Source: Bacillus safensis (GTDB taxonomy: Bacteria > Bacillota > Bacilli > Bacillales > Bacillaceae). From it: a stretch of 64,000 nt of DNA. Position numbers and translations under genes: made by a program. The notes below the pieces were generated by a model, which had not been told where the DNA came from, did not search any database, and worked only from the letters and a program-made list of their open reading frames with translations. Location of the stretch: contig BSBG01000007.1 in NCBI GenBank assembly GCA_030159235.1, positions 102,504 through 166,503 on the forward strand. The letters are read 5' to 3'. Positions 52,200-62,228 of the stretch are shown here, piece by piece (position 1 is the first letter of the stretch; the number at the start of each line of letters is the position of its first letter).

Positions 52200-53031
52200 C
52201 ACGTATCGCTTATACTATTCTCTGCTCCTCACGTTTGCAGGTCTTATTTTATTTATGGGCTACCTCAACGTCCATGATGCGGAGAGCTTGATGATCATCA
52301 CATTGACATTTGTCGTGTTCGGATGCGGGATTTTATTTGGCATCTTACCAGCATTAATTTTCACCTTGCTGATATTGTTCTTTATAGGAAGCGCCATGTT
52401 CTTTACAGAGCTTAGCCACACAAATCCCCTCTTTTCCAATCAAACATTGCAAGATGTGGTGATTTGGGGCGTAGCACTCCTCTTTTTCGCGATTTCAGCA
52501 GGAAGTTTGCATGAGCGGATGAAGACGATGCGTCACACCATTGAACAACAAAAGCAGGCCATCAAACAATTTGTGGCGATTGACTCCACTACAGGATTTG
52601 ATAATGCCGAGCGGATGAGGCTGGAATTGTCTGAGGAAATGAAACGGGCGGAACGCTACAAACAGCCATTCGTTTTTATCCTTCTTCATATGCATTATGC
52701 AGCGGAATTCAAATCGTTATATGGAGAAAAAGAAATGCTGCACCTGTTTCAGCAATTAAGTATCAAGATCCGCGAAAGTGTCAGAGAAACGGATAAGAAA
52801 TTTCGATTATCCGAAGAACGAATAGGCCTGTTGCTTACGCACACACCAGAAGAGAACGTCTCTGTTGTCCTTGATAAGCTAAAGGATAAATTGCAAAAGC
52901 ATGTTCTGTTAAACGGTCGTGAAGTCACCCTGACATTTCATGTCTGTCATTTAAGAAGCAGTTCGGATTATCGTACGCCAGAGCAATTTTTAGAAGAACT
53001 AGAAAACGAGATGATGATGAATGAACTTTAA
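52180..53031 (+). CDS. ydaK: YdaK, c-di-GMP receptor with degenerate GGDEF domain
   Basis: A 283-residue protein with four membrane helices in the first ~110 residues, a short coiled linker, then a GGDEF-fold domain. The active site is lost (SEERI in place of GGDEF), while the inhibitory-site motif RETD, five residues before, is intact, so it should bind but not make c-di-GMP. The ATG at 52180 follows AAAGGGAG and lies inside the end of ydaJ. It should activate the polymerase YdaM/YdaN. Confidence 0.9.
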   Translation: MNRLFSNTYRLYYSLLLTFAGLILFMGYLNVHDAESLMIITLTFVVFGCGILFGILPALIFTLLILFFIGSAMFFTELSHTNPLFSNQTLQDVVIWGVALLFFAISAGSLHERMKTMRHTIEQQKQAIKQFVAIDSTTGFDNAERMRLELSEEMKRAERYKQPFVFILLHMHYAAEFKSLYGEKEMLHLFQQLSIKIRESVRETDKKFRLSEERIGLLLTHTPEENVSVVLDKLKDKLQKHVLLNGREVTLTFHVCHLRSSSDYRTPEQFLEELENEMMMNEL

Positions 53032-54736
53032 TTTTTTGATGAAATGCTGTTTGATGATCGTTCTTTTTTCTATTCTTTCGTTTAAATCTATTTCTTCAGC
53101 CGATGCTCTTGTCACGCAGCCAAATATCTTAATCGTTTATTCGACAGAATCGGGGGAAGCGACTCCGGCTGTTCATATGCTGGATCTACTCGCCGGTCAT
53201 TTTTCCAAACAGACCACGATTGTATCTGATGAACATGTGGCTGAAAAGAGGATCAGTGAATTTCAGCAAGTCATCTATCTAGGTGAAATAAAGAGAACCT
53301 TATCCAAACACACCATTCGTGCGATGAACGAATCACAGCACGTAATCGCCATTGGATACAATGCGGAACAGCTTGGCCCATTCTCCAAGCTTACTTTTCA
53401 CAAACAAGATCACACCAGTCAAGTCAAGCGTGCGCATGATCAGACTTACCGTCAGCTAGAGGAAAGTTTCCGTGCGTTAACGGTTCAAGGGGCAGACCTG
53501 CAAAGTGAACTTTTATTTAAGAAGCATGAGGCTACACTTCCATTTGTGGTTCAAACAAAAGAAGGCGCGGCCTATATTGGAATCTTAGATATTGTGCAGC
53601 AAAACAAGCTTCTTGCAGAAGTGCTAGAAAAACGCCTGCCTTCTTCTCATCAATTGACCACAAAGTACTTAAAGCTTGGGAACATCAGCCCTGCAACTGA
53701 CGAGAAAAAACTGCTTGAACTTGGACAATACGTATCCACTCAGCATATTCCGTTTCAAATTGCGGTAACCCCTGTTTGGGTTGATCAAGCAACAGGTAAT
53801 GAAGTCACACTGAGTGACCGCCCGCAGCTCGTAAAAGTGTTAAAACAATTGCAAAGGGGTGGAGCCAGCATCATCCTTCATGGATTTAGCCGGACGTATC
53901 AAACAGAGGAATCTGGCCAGGACTTTGAGTTCTGGGATGCAAAAAATGATCAGCCCATTACGTCAAATGACCCTAAAAAAGCCAAGAAACAGCAAAGTAA
54001 AAGCTATTTTTCGAATGAAAAAGACTTTAACGCTTATATCAGATCGAATCAGCAGCAAGATATCAGCTATACAGAAGAAAAACTGACAAAGGGCATTGAG
54101 CTTCTTGCGCAGCAAGGTTTATATCCACTTGCATTCGAGGTGCCGCATGATGCCATATCTCAGCAAGGCTATGAAGTGATTTCAAGGCATATGTCCAGTC
54201 TTTTTGGACAGGTGCAGCTGTCAGACCATACTTGGAAAACAGTTGGTGCACCGCCACTAGTGACGACACCCGCTATGCTGCATGGCATGACCTTATATCC
54301 TCAGCAATCAGCAGAGCCAGCGTCTGACCAAGAAGCTTCAAATGTCTTAACAGAACAGAAGATTCAATCCGTCCAACATCTTCAATCAGCCGCAATCGGG
54401 CTGTCCTATGACGTGGAATCAGGAATAGCCGGATTACAGGGCCTAATAACACAGATGGAGGCGATTCCTTCTAGTGAATGGCTGGATTTAAAGAAAACAA
54501 AACAGACAGTCCAAACATCACATGTACAGATCAAAACATCAGGGAATGGACATATTCAAGTCGAACAATCCAATCTAGCAGAAACCAAAACAGTCAAACG
54601 AAGCGGCATCGAAAATTTGCTGCGAATTCTCACAGTCGTGGTGATGCTATTTATTGCGGCATTTGCTTTTTACACATTGTATTTAAGACTGACAATGAAA
54701 AAACGAATTTTTAAGGAGAGAAAATTAGGTGGCTGA
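53021..54736 (+). CDS. ydaL: YdaL, DUF2334 polysaccharide-deacetylase-like protein
   Basis: A 571-residue exported protein: N-terminal signal/anchor, an extracytoplasmic DUF2334 domain (middle, with ASIILHGFSRTYQTEESG and HDAISQQGYEVISRH), and a C-terminal helix (LLRILTVVVMLFIAAFAFYTLYL) with basic tail. Possible polysaccharide modification enzyme. It overlaps ydaK by 11 bp and ydaM by 8 bp. Confidence 0.87.
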   Translation: MNFNFLMKCCLMIVLFSILSFKSISSADALVTQPNILIVYSTESGEATPAVHMLDLLAGHFSKQTTIVSDEHVAEKRISEFQQVIYLGEIKRTLSKHTIRAMNESQHVIAIGYNAEQLGPFSKLTFHKQDHTSQVKRAHDQTYRQLEESFRALTVQGADLQSELLFKKHEATLPFVVQTKEGAAYIGILDIVQQNKLLAEVLEKRLPSSHQLTTKYLKLGNISPATDEKKLLELGQYVSTQHIPFQIAVTPVWVDQATGNEVTLSDRPQLVKVLKQLQRGGASIILHGFSRTYQTEESGQDFEFWDAKNDQPITSNDPKKAKKQQSKSYFSNEKDFNAYIRSNQQQDISYTEEKLTKGIELLAQQGLYPLAFEVPHDAISQQGYEVISRHMSSLFGQVQLSDHTWKTVGAPPLVTTPAMLHGMTLYPQQSAEPASDQEASNVLTEQKIQSVQHLQSAAIGLSYDVESGIAGLQGLITQMEAIPSSEWLDLKKTKQTVQTSHVQIKTSGNGHIQVEQSNLAETKTVKRSGIENLLRILTVVVMLFIAAFAFYTLYLRLTMKKRIFKERKLGG

Positions 54737-55997
54737 TGTCTTATTTTATCTTTCGTTAATACTGATTTGGATCATGCTCTTATACCATATGTTTCTCATG
54801 CAGGGCGGCTTTCAGCACTATTTGACCTACGAAAAAGTGCTGCCTAAATGGACAAAACAAGGGAAAGAGCTGCCAGCAGTCAGCATTCTGATTCCTGCTC
54901 ATAATGAAGAAGTCGTCATTCGGCAAACACTAAAAGCGATGGTCCAGCTATCCTACCCGAAACACCTCCTTGAAATCATTGTGATTAATGACAATTCCTC
55001 TGATGGCACAGGAGATATCGTGCAATCATTCAGTGAGCAATATGATTATGTCCATATGATTGAAACGAAGCCGCCATTTGCAGGAAAGGGAAAATCCACT
55101 GCACTGAATGAAGGCTTGAAGGCTTCAACAGGAGAAGTCATCTGCGTTTACGATGCAGATAACATGCCTGAACAAAAGGCAGTCTATCATTTGGTTCTTG
55201 GATTATTGAATGACCCAAACGCAGGCGCAGTTGTCGGGAAATTCAGGGTCATCAATGCAGCTAAAAACCTGCTAACCAAATTTATTAATATTGAGACCAT
55301 CTGCTTCCAATGGATGGCTCAGGGCGGAAGATGGAAGTGGTTTGGCATTGCGACCATACCAGGCACCAACTTCGCCATCCGCCGGCACATTTTAGAAGAG
55401 CTTGGCGGCTGGGATGCCCATGCGTTGGCTGAGGACACCGAATTAACGATCCGTGTCTATAACCTTGGCTATGTCATTCGATTTTTTCCGGCTGCGATCA
55501 CATGGGAACAAGAGCCTGAGACGTGGAAGGTCTGGTGGCGGCAAAGAACACGCTGGGCTCGAGGCAACCAATACGTTGTGCTCAAATTTTTAAGACAGTT
55601 TATGAAGCTGAAACGAAAACGAATGATTTTCGATTTGTTTTATTTCTTCTTTACGTATTTCTTATTTTTCTTCGGTGTCCTGCTCTCAAATGGGATCTTT
55701 ATCGTAAACCTATTTGTTGACCTTCACTTATCTGTAGGAGCGGTTGCCCTGATCCTGTGGGGATTGGCCTTCTTCCTCTTTCTAACAGAAGTGATGATTA
55801 CATTGAGTATTGAGAAAACAGAGCTCACCAAACAAAATATTCTCATTGTGGCCCTTATGTACTTTACCTATTCTCAAGTGTGGATTGCGCTTGTCGTGTA
55901 CTCCTTATGTGTAGAGGCAAAGAGCCGTTTATTGAAACAAGAAGTAAAATGGTACAAAACCGAGCGTTACGATCAACAACAAAAGAAAAGCGGGTGA
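54729..55997 (+). CDS. ydaM: YdaM, membrane glycosyltransferase family 2
   Basis: A 422-residue GT2 synthase: VSILIPAHNEEVVIRQTLKAM, IVINDNSSDGTGDI, the DAD in YDADNMPEQ, ALAEDTELTIRVY and QRTRWARG (QxxRW), flanked by an N-terminal helix and C-terminal helices. This is the BcsA-like polymerase core without PilZ. GTG start after AAGGAGAG. With YdaN it forms the probable polymer secretion complex. Confidence 0.92.
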   Translation: MADVLFYLSLILIWIMLLYHMFLMQGGFQHYLTYEKVLPKWTKQGKELPAVSILIPAHNEEVVIRQTLKAMVQLSYPKHLLEIIVINDNSSDGTGDIVQSFSEQYDYVHMIETKPPFAGKGKSTALNEGLKASTGEVICVYDADNMPEQKAVYHLVLGLLNDPNAGAVVGKFRVINAAKNLLTKFINIETICFQWMAQGGRWKWFGIATIPGTNFAIRRHILEELGGWDAHALAEDTELTIRVYNLGYVIRFFPAAITWEQEPETWKVWWRQRTRWARGNQYVVLKFLRQFMKLKRKRMIFDLFYFFFTYFLFFFGVLLSNGIFIVNLFVDLHLSVGAVALILWGLAFFLFLTEVMITLSIEKTELTKQNILIVALMYFTYSQVWIALVVYSLCVEAKSRLLKQEVKWYKTERYDQQQKKSG

Positions 55998-56001
55998 CAA
56001 A

Positions 56002-58089
56002 TTGAAATCGGTAAAATGGATGATTTTTATATTGACGATATCCCTTGCCATTCAGCCTTTTTTCATGGCAGGTCAAGCAATGGCGCAATCAAATCGTGTA
56101 CAAGTGAAGGACGATTGGATTCGCTCATCAAAAGGAAGTCAAACCGAAACGCAGCATTTATCAGAAGATGTGGTGACCTTGTATGGACAAGAAGACCGCA
56201 CTGAATTTTCCTATCAAATAGAGAAAGAAAAAGTAGCGTCCAGCACCCTGACATTGAATATAGAGGCTTCACCATTACTCATTTCGCCATCATCATTCAC
56301 AGTCATGATCGATGGAGAGATTGTAAAGACCATTCTCGTATCAGGGAAAAATCAAAAGAAATCAATTCAAATCAAATTGACCAAAGCGCAATTGAAAAAA
56401 GGATCTCATCAAATTCAGCTCGCATTCTATGGCGTGTTAAAAGAAGGTGTGTGTATCAACCAAGAGACACCTGCCAATTGGCTGAAAGTATATCCTGAAA
56501 GTGAGCTGGTATTCAAAGGAGCTCAAACGAAAGACGTGACGTTAGACAGCTTCCCTTCACCTTTCATTCAAACAGGTGATCAGAAGGAACAAACAGATAT
56601 TGTGATTCCAAATTCACCGGAAGCAGCTGAATTAGAAGCGGCTATGAAAATATACCGTACGTTGAAAAACAAAGACCGCCAAGCAGACCTCAAACTCGTC
56701 CAAGAAAAGGACCTCAAGCAAATATCGCATCCAACCATTGCTGTGGGAGCAATAGGAAACTGGGATGGACGGGTGAAATCGATCGAGCAGGCAGCGAAGA
56801 TTAAAACGGAAAGCAATCAGCTCACGTTAGCGGTGAGAACCCTGACAGCAAAGAAAAAAGAACAGCCCATTGTATTTGTCACTGCTGAACAGCCAAAGAC
56901 AATTGCTGAAAAAATCAATGTCCTGACTCAACCGGAACTGACGGGGCAGCTCACTGGGACGGATTTGCTGCTTCAACAGGTGACTACTAAAGCATCTAAA
57001 CCATCTCATCACATTCGTTTAAAAGATTTTGGCGGAGATGATGTCACAGTTGGAACCAAAAAGACAGCATCTGACCATTTCTATTATCCGAAAGCACTGA
57101 TCTCTAACCAAAAATCAGGTGCAAAGCTAAATCTATCATTTAAAAAATCTGATACAGCAAACAAAGCGGAACGCTTAACAGTCATGATCAATAACGAACC
57201 ACACGACGTACCGTTAACAAAGCTAGGAAACAAAGATGAGAATGGATTCTATCATGTGTCAATTCCAGTAGATTCACAAGTACTCCAAAAGAACGAATAT
57301 ATTGATTTGCAATTTGTCACAACGGGTTTTAAAAACATGGAATCCTGTAGACATACGGATGAAGAAGGCTGGATTTACATCGATAAGAACAGCTCTCTTC
57401 AAATACCAGATGGGACGACTAGTGATACACCGGATTTAGCCGCATGGCCGCTTCCTTTCACATCAAAAACAAACCAGGGAAAAACATTGCTCATCATGCC
57501 AGATCAAATCAAGCAAGAAACGATCAATCAACTGGCCATGCTGACAGAATCATTTAGTCAGCCAGAAGCTGCTCAATACCAATTGATCAAAGCATCAAAT
57601 GTGACAGTTGACCAATTGAAAAATCACTCTCTCATTTTCATCGGGGGCATTCAAACGTTCTCTCTTTTAAAGGAAAAAGCAGACGATCTCATCGTGCCAG
57701 TGAAAAAGAATCACTATGATGTATCCACCTTCGGCATGATCAACGAAACGACTGCTCGTATTGTATGGACGCAGCCATCTGTATGGAATAAAGAACAAAC
57801 AATGACCGTCTTTTCAGGCATGAATGCAGCTGACGCTGATCTTTCAAAGGAAGTGATTCATTTCCTGCAAACAAATTCGGAGACGGCAACCGTTGCAATA
57901 GAGAGCAAGAACAAAGATATGTTCACGAATCATCAAACGGTCAGCAGCACAACAAATGATCCCGAAAAAAGTGAAAAGCAAGGCGTCGAAGATTCTTGGA
58001 TTTACTTTGCGTGTATCGCTGTGCTGATTATTTTTGTGGTCGCGATGATTGTTTATTTCGTACGAAAAAACCGCAAAAAGACTGATTGA
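56002..58089 (+). CDS. ydaN: YdaN, BcsB-like exopolysaccharide subunit
   Basis: A 695-residue exported protein: signal peptide, long beta-rich extracytoplasmic part resembling cellulose synthase subunit BcsB (HHIRLKDFGGDDVTVGT, DLQFVTTGFKNMESC), and a C-terminal helix (YFACIAVLIIFVVAMIVYFV) with basic tail. Start is TTG 56002 after GGGTGA. It likely guides the nascent polymer outward. Last gene of the operon. Confidence 0.88.
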   Translation: MKSVKWMIFILTISLAIQPFFMAGQAMAQSNRVQVKDDWIRSSKGSQTETQHLSEDVVTLYGQEDRTEFSYQIEKEKVASSTLTLNIEASPLLISPSSFTVMIDGEIVKTILVSGKNQKKSIQIKLTKAQLKKGSHQIQLAFYGVLKEGVCINQETPANWLKVYPESELVFKGAQTKDVTLDSFPSPFIQTGDQKEQTDIVIPNSPEAAELEAAMKIYRTLKNKDRQADLKLVQEKDLKQISHPTIAVGAIGNWDGRVKSIEQAAKIKTESNQLTLAVRTLTAKKKEQPIVFVTAEQPKTIAEKINVLTQPELTGQLTGTDLLLQQVTTKASKPSHHIRLKDFGGDDVTVGTKKTASDHFYYPKALISNQKSGAKLNLSFKKSDTANKAERLTVMINNEPHDVPLTKLGNKDENGFYHVSIPVDSQVLQKNEYIDLQFVTTGFKNMESCRHTDEEGWIYIDKNSSLQIPDGTTSDTPDLAAWPLPFTSKTNQGKTLLIMPDQIKQETINQLAMLTESFSQPEAAQYQLIKASNVTVDQLKNHSLIFIGGIQTFSLLKEKADDLIVPVKKNHYDVSTFGMINETTARIVWTQPSVWNKEQTMTVFSGMNAADADLSKEVIHFLQTNSETATVAIESKNKDMFTNHQTVSSTTNDPEKSEKQGVEDSWIYFACIAVLIIFVVAMIVYFVRKNRKKTD

Positions 58090-58146
58090 TAAACGATCAA
58101 AAGACCGTGAAAAAATGTCTTTACTTTGGTGTTAAACGGGAGTATG

Positions 58147-58297
58147 ATCTCTTTTATAAAAGACCAATCGCTGAATCATTTCGATGAGCGGGGGAACCAT
58201 TAGTGGTGCAAGACACCACATGGGGTGAATCCTTTTTAGGTAGGGCAAAGTCTCATGCGCCCGAATCCGTCAGCTAACCTCGTAAGCGTTAAAGAGA
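58147..58297 (+). ncRNA. c-di-AMP riboswitch (ydaO/yuaA leader)
   Basis: Conserved elements of the class are seen: AATCGCTGAATC, GAGCGGGGGAACCA, GGGGTGAATCC, AGGTAGGGCAA and CCGAATCCGTCAGCTAACC. Terminal stem CTCTTT / AAAGAG. A following CCTGTG (58309-58314) can pair with CACAGG (58329-58334) as antiterminator. High c-di-AMP should switch kimA off. Confidence 0.96.
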
Positions 58298-58325
58298 GCA
58301 AAGACCAACCTGTGATCTAAACAAT

Positions 58326-58361
58326 AGGCACAGGGGCATTCTATTGCCTCTGTGTCTTTTT
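58326..58361 (+). terminator. riboswitch-controlled terminator of kimA
   Basis: AGGCACAGGGGCA / TTGCCTCTGTGTC stem then TTTTT. Its left arm is shared with the antiterminator. Confidence 0.88.
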
Positions 58362-58415
58362 GGCGATCCATCTTTTGTAACTTAAATCGTTTGACACTAA
58401 AGGAGCGGGCATCAC

Positions 58416-60242
58416 ATGTACAGTTTGATGAAGCGTATTTTAATTGGGAAACCATTAAAATCACAGGCAGCAGGAGAACAAAAACTATCAAAAATCAAAG
58501 CTTTGGCATTATTGTCATCAGACGCATTGTCATCCGTTGCATACGGTACAGAACAAATCTTAATTGTTCTTTCTGTCATTAGTGCAGCAGCATTTTGGTA
58601 CTCACTCCCGATTGCAGGTTGTGTATTAATTCTTTTAATGGCGTTAATTCTATCTTACCGCCAGATTATTTATGCTTATCCAGAAGGCGGCGGTGCCTAT
58701 GTCGTCTCTAGCAGAAACCTAGGTGAAAAACCAGGATTGATCGCTGGTGGATCATTGCTTGTAGATTATATTTTGACTGTAGCAGTGAGCATATCAGCGG
58801 GTACCGATGCCATCACATCGGCTTTCCCAGCACTATATCCATATCATGTGTTGATTTCAATTGTATTGGTCATCTTGATTATGGTGCTCAACCTTCGTGG
58901 ATTGACAGAATCGGCATCTATTCTGGCTTATCCAGTATACTTGTTTGTATTTTCGCTCCTTATATTAATTGGAGTTGGGGGCTTTAAATTATTAACAGGA
59001 GGTGTACCTCCAGCACCTGAGCATACAGCGATAGGCACACACGTACAAGGCATTACATTATTTCTATTATTAAAAGCTTTTTCGTCTGGCTGTTCTGCTC
59101 TGACTGGAGTAGAAGCCATTTCAAATACCATTCCATCCTTTAAAAAACCAGCTGCACAAAATGCAGCGAGAACATTATTGATGATGGGTGGATTACTAGC
59201 TGTTTTATTTGTGGGTGTGACATTGCTTGCGTTTGGCTTTGGCATCTCACCAAAGCCAGAAGAAACGGTTATATCACAAATTGCATCAGATACATTTGGA
59301 CGTACATTTTTCTACTATGTCATTCAGGCTGTCACAGCTTTAATCTTGATATTAGCGGCAAATACCGGCTTTTCCGCTTTTCCTTTATTAGCGGTCAACT
59401 TAGCAAAGGATAAATATATGCCGCGCATGTTTACCGTAAGAGGGGATCGACTTGGGTATTCCAATGGCATTATCTTTTTAGGTGTAGCTTCTATGCTGCT
59501 CATCTGGTTGTTTGATGGGAAAACGGAACACCTCATTCCACTATATGCTGTCGGTGTCTTCATTCCATTTACCTTGTCACAGACTGGCATGTGTGTGAAA
59601 TGGATTCGTGAAAAACCGCAGGGCTGGAAAACGAAAATGCCAATCAATATAGTCGGAGCACTGATTTCTTTCACGGTTCTCATGATTCTCATTTTGACCA
59701 AGTTTCATCTTGTATGGCCAGTATTTGTTTTCATGCCAATTGTTCTACTCGTCTTTCATTCCATTAAAAAGCATTATGTGTCCGTTGGAGAACAACTGCG
59801 TTTATTGAATGAAACAGAGCCTGTTGAGATTAAAGGAAATGTGGTCATCGTGCCGATAGCAGGAGTAACACGTGTCGTTGAACAATCTGTTCAATATGCA
59901 AAATCCTTATCAGAGCAAGTCATAGCAGTTCATGTATCCTTTGATAAAGAAAAAGATAAGAAAATTGAAGAGGATTGGGAAAAACTGAATAGCGGTGTGC
60001 GGCTTGTGATGCTGCATTCCTCCTATCGAAGTCTTATTCACCCACTGGATAAATTTCTTGAAACGATTGAGGCAAAAGCAAATGCGCACCAATACAAAGT
60101 CATGGTGCTCGTGCCTCAATTTATCCCGAAAAAAAGATGGCACACCATATTGCATAATCAATCTGCCTTTTTATTAAGATTCCGTCTATTATGGAAGCGG
60201 GATATTGTGGTCGCCACCCTTCCATATCATTTTAAAAAGTAG
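58416..60242 (+). CDS. kimA: potassium importer KimA
   Basis: A 608-residue KUP/APC-superfamily transporter with 12 membrane segments (LSSDALSSVAYGTEQIL in TM1; YAYPEGGGAYVVSSRNLGEKPG in TM3) and a cytosolic C-terminal UspA-like domain from about residue 465 (GNVVIVPIAGVTRVVEQSVQYA). KimA imports K+ with H+ and is controlled by c-di-AMP at both RNA and protein level in B. subtilis. The start is within good distance of AGGAGC. Confidence 0.95.
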   Translation: MYSLMKRILIGKPLKSQAAGEQKLSKIKALALLSSDALSSVAYGTEQILIVLSVISAAAFWYSLPIAGCVLILLMALILSYRQIIYAYPEGGGAYVVSSRNLGEKPGLIAGGSLLVDYILTVAVSISAGTDAITSAFPALYPYHVLISIVLVILIMVLNLRGLTESASILAYPVYLFVFSLLILIGVGGFKLLTGGVPPAPEHTAIGTHVQGITLFLLLKAFSSGCSALTGVEAISNTIPSFKKPAAQNAARTLLMMGGLLAVLFVGVTLLAFGFGISPKPEETVISQIASDTFGRTFFYYVIQAVTALILILAANTGFSAFPLLAVNLAKDKYMPRMFTVRGDRLGYSNGIIFLGVASMLLIWLFDGKTEHLIPLYAVGVFIPFTLSQTGMCVKWIREKPQGWKTKMPINIVGALISFTVLMILILTKFHLVWPVFVFMPIVLLVFHSIKKHYVSVGEQLRLLNETEPVEIKGNVVIVPIAGVTRVVEQSVQYAKSLSEQVIAVHVSFDKEKDKKIEEDWEKLNSGVRLVMLHSSYRSLIHPLDKFLETIEAKANAHQYKVMVLVPQFIPKKRWHTILHNQSAFLLRFRLLWKRDIVVATLPYHFKK

Positions 60243-60259
60243 CCGGAGCAAGTTGAAAC

Positions 60260-60285
60260 GTTTGATCAAAAGAGTGCGGTGGTAT
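60260..60285 (+). promoter_or_regulatory. sigma-B-like promoter of ydaP
   Basis: GTTTGA (60260-60265), 14-bp spacer, TGGTAT (60280-60285). ydaP is a known sigma-B gene. Confidence 0.62.
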
Positions 60286-60312
60286 GAAGTAAGAAAAAAG
60301 GAGTTTTCTCAC

Positions 60313-62034
60313 ATGCCGCAAAGAACCGCAGGAAAAGAAGTAACAGCGCTACTGGAAGAGTGGGGCGTGAAGCATATTTATGGAATGCCCGGCGATAGCA
60401 TAAACGAATTGATTGAAGAGCTTAGGCATGAATCAAGCAAAATACAATTTATACAAACGAGACATGAAGAAGTGGCGGCACTTTCAGCGGCGGCTGATGC
60501 CAAACTGACAGGTAAGCTCGGTGTCTGCTTATCAATCGCTGGACCGGGTGCTGTCCACTTATTAAATGGACTATACGATGCAAAAGCAGATGGCGCACCC
60601 GTTTTAGCGATTGCAGGGCAGGTTGCATCGACTGAGGTAGGCAGAGACGCATTTCAAGAAATCAAATTAGAGCGGATGTTTGATGATGTAGCTGTCTTTA
60701 ATCAGCAGGTACAAACAGCTGAAGCTCTGCCTGATTTATTGAATCAAGCCATTAAAGCAGCATATACCCATAAAGGGGTGGCAGTTCTCATCGTATCGGA
60801 TGATTTATTCTCTCAAAAAATTAAGCGTAAGCCTGTTTATACATCTCCTCTTTATGTTGAGGGAGAAGTACGGCCAAAGAAAGATCAACTGTTAAAGGCG
60901 GCTCAGCTGATTAACAATGCGAAAAAGCCAGTCATCTTAGCAGGTAAAGGATTAAAAAATGCAAAGGAAGAGCTTCTTTCGTTTGCAGAAAAGGCCGCTG
61001 CACCTATCGTCATCACACTTCCTGCAAAAGGGATTGTGCCAGACAGGCATCCATACTTTTTAGGAAACCTAGGCCAAATTGGAACGAAGCCGGCATATGA
61101 AGCGATGGAAGAGTGTGATCTCTTAATCATGCTGGGAACCTCGTTTCCTTATAGAGACTACTTACCGGAGGACACACCAGCCATTCAGCTGGATATTAAA
61201 CCAGATCAAATTGGTAAAAGGTATCCGGTAGACGTGGGAATCGTGAGTGACAGCAAGAGTGGCTTGCATGAACTGACCTCCTACATTGAATATAAAGAGC
61301 AGCGCGGTTTCCTTGAGGCTTGTACTGAGCATATGATGAAATGGCGAGAGGAAATGGATAAGGAAAAATCCGTTGCCACATCGCCGCTTAAACCACAGCA
61401 AGTCATTGCTAGATTAGAAGAAGCAGTCGAAGATGACGCCATTCTTTCTGTTGATGTAGGGAATGTGACCGTTTGGATGGCCCGCCATTTCGAAATGAAG
61501 CAGCAGGATTTCATTATCTCCAGCTGGCTTGCCACGATGGGCTGTGGCTTGCCTGGAGCGATCTCTGCTAAATTAAATGAACCGAATCGCCAAGCCATTG
61601 CTGTCTGTGGTGATGGAGGCTTCACAATGGTCATGCAAGACTTTGTGACAGCGGTAAAATATAAGCTGCCGATTGTTGTTGTGATCTTAAACAACAACAA
61701 CCTTGGAATGATTGAATATGAACAACAGGTAAAAGGAAACATCAATTATGGTATAGAGCTAGAAGATATTGATTTTGCTAAGTTTGCAGAAGCATGTGGC
61801 GGCAAAGGAATCTCAGTGTCATCACATGAAGAATTAGCGCCAGCCTTGGATACAGCACTGCAATCAGATAAACCTGTCATTCTTGATGTTGCTGTCACGA
61901 ATGAACCGCCGTTACCTGGGAAAATTACGTACACACAGGCAGCAGGATTTAGTAAGTACTTACTGAAAAAATTCTTTGAAAAAGGTGAGTTGGATATCCC
62001 TCCACTTAAGAAAAGCCTAAAACGCTTTTTCTAA
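60313..62034 (+). CDS. ydaP: pyruvate oxidase, ThDP-dependent (YdaP)
   Basis: A 573-residue ThDP enzyme of the PoxB type: VKHIYGMPGDSINELIEEL with the catalytic Glu further on in RHEEVAALSAAADAKLTG, central FAD-type domain (GKGLKNAKEELL) and the ThDP motif GDGGF ... LNNNN. It likely turns pyruvate into acetate plus CO2 in stationary/stress phase. ATG 60313 follows AAAAAAGGAG; the open frame upstream overlaps kimA. Confidence 0.94.
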   Translation: MPQRTAGKEVTALLEEWGVKHIYGMPGDSINELIEELRHESSKIQFIQTRHEEVAALSAAADAKLTGKLGVCLSIAGPGAVHLLNGLYDAKADGAPVLAIAGQVASTEVGRDAFQEIKLERMFDDVAVFNQQVQTAEALPDLLNQAIKAAYTHKGVAVLIVSDDLFSQKIKRKPVYTSPLYVEGEVRPKKDQLLKAAQLINNAKKPVILAGKGLKNAKEELLSFAEKAAAPIVITLPAKGIVPDRHPYFLGNLGQIGTKPAYEAMEECDLLIMLGTSFPYRDYLPEDTPAIQLDIKPDQIGKRYPVDVGIVSDSKSGLHELTSYIEYKEQRGFLEACTEHMMKWREEMDKEKSVATSPLKPQQVIARLEEAVEDDAILSVDVGNVTVWMARHFEMKQQDFIISSWLATMGCGLPGAISAKLNEPNRQAIAVCGDGGFTMVMQDFVTAVKYKLPIVVVILNNNNLGMIEYEQQVKGNINYGIELEDIDFAKFAEACGGKGISVSSHEELAPALDTALQSDKPVILDVAVTNEPPLPGKITYTQAAGFSKYLLKKFFEKGELDIPPLKKSLKRFF

Positions 62035-62043
62035 ACACAATGT

Positions 62044-62077
62044 AGTCGGTCTTCTAAAAAGAAGGCTGACTTTTTTT
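62044..62077 (+). terminator. intrinsic terminator of ydaP
   Basis: AGTCGGTCTTCT / AGAAGGCTGACT then TTTTTTT. Confidence 0.88.
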
Positions 62078-62228
62078 GTGGTGAAAGGGAAAGTTATTTC
62101 AATTGTCACTTGTTTTATTTCCTCTAAAAATATATGGAAATTATTTTTGTAACTTAAAGCCTATTTTTCCAATTCAATGAGAAAGGTAAAATAGACTTTA
62201 TGATCAATAATGGAGGGAGTGACTTCTT

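Noticed and set aside
60205..60312. 36-residue N-terminal extension of YdaP
   Set aside because: It overlaps the end of kimA and the sigma-B-like promoter; the ATG at 60313 has an ideal ribosome site and gives the usual N-terminus.
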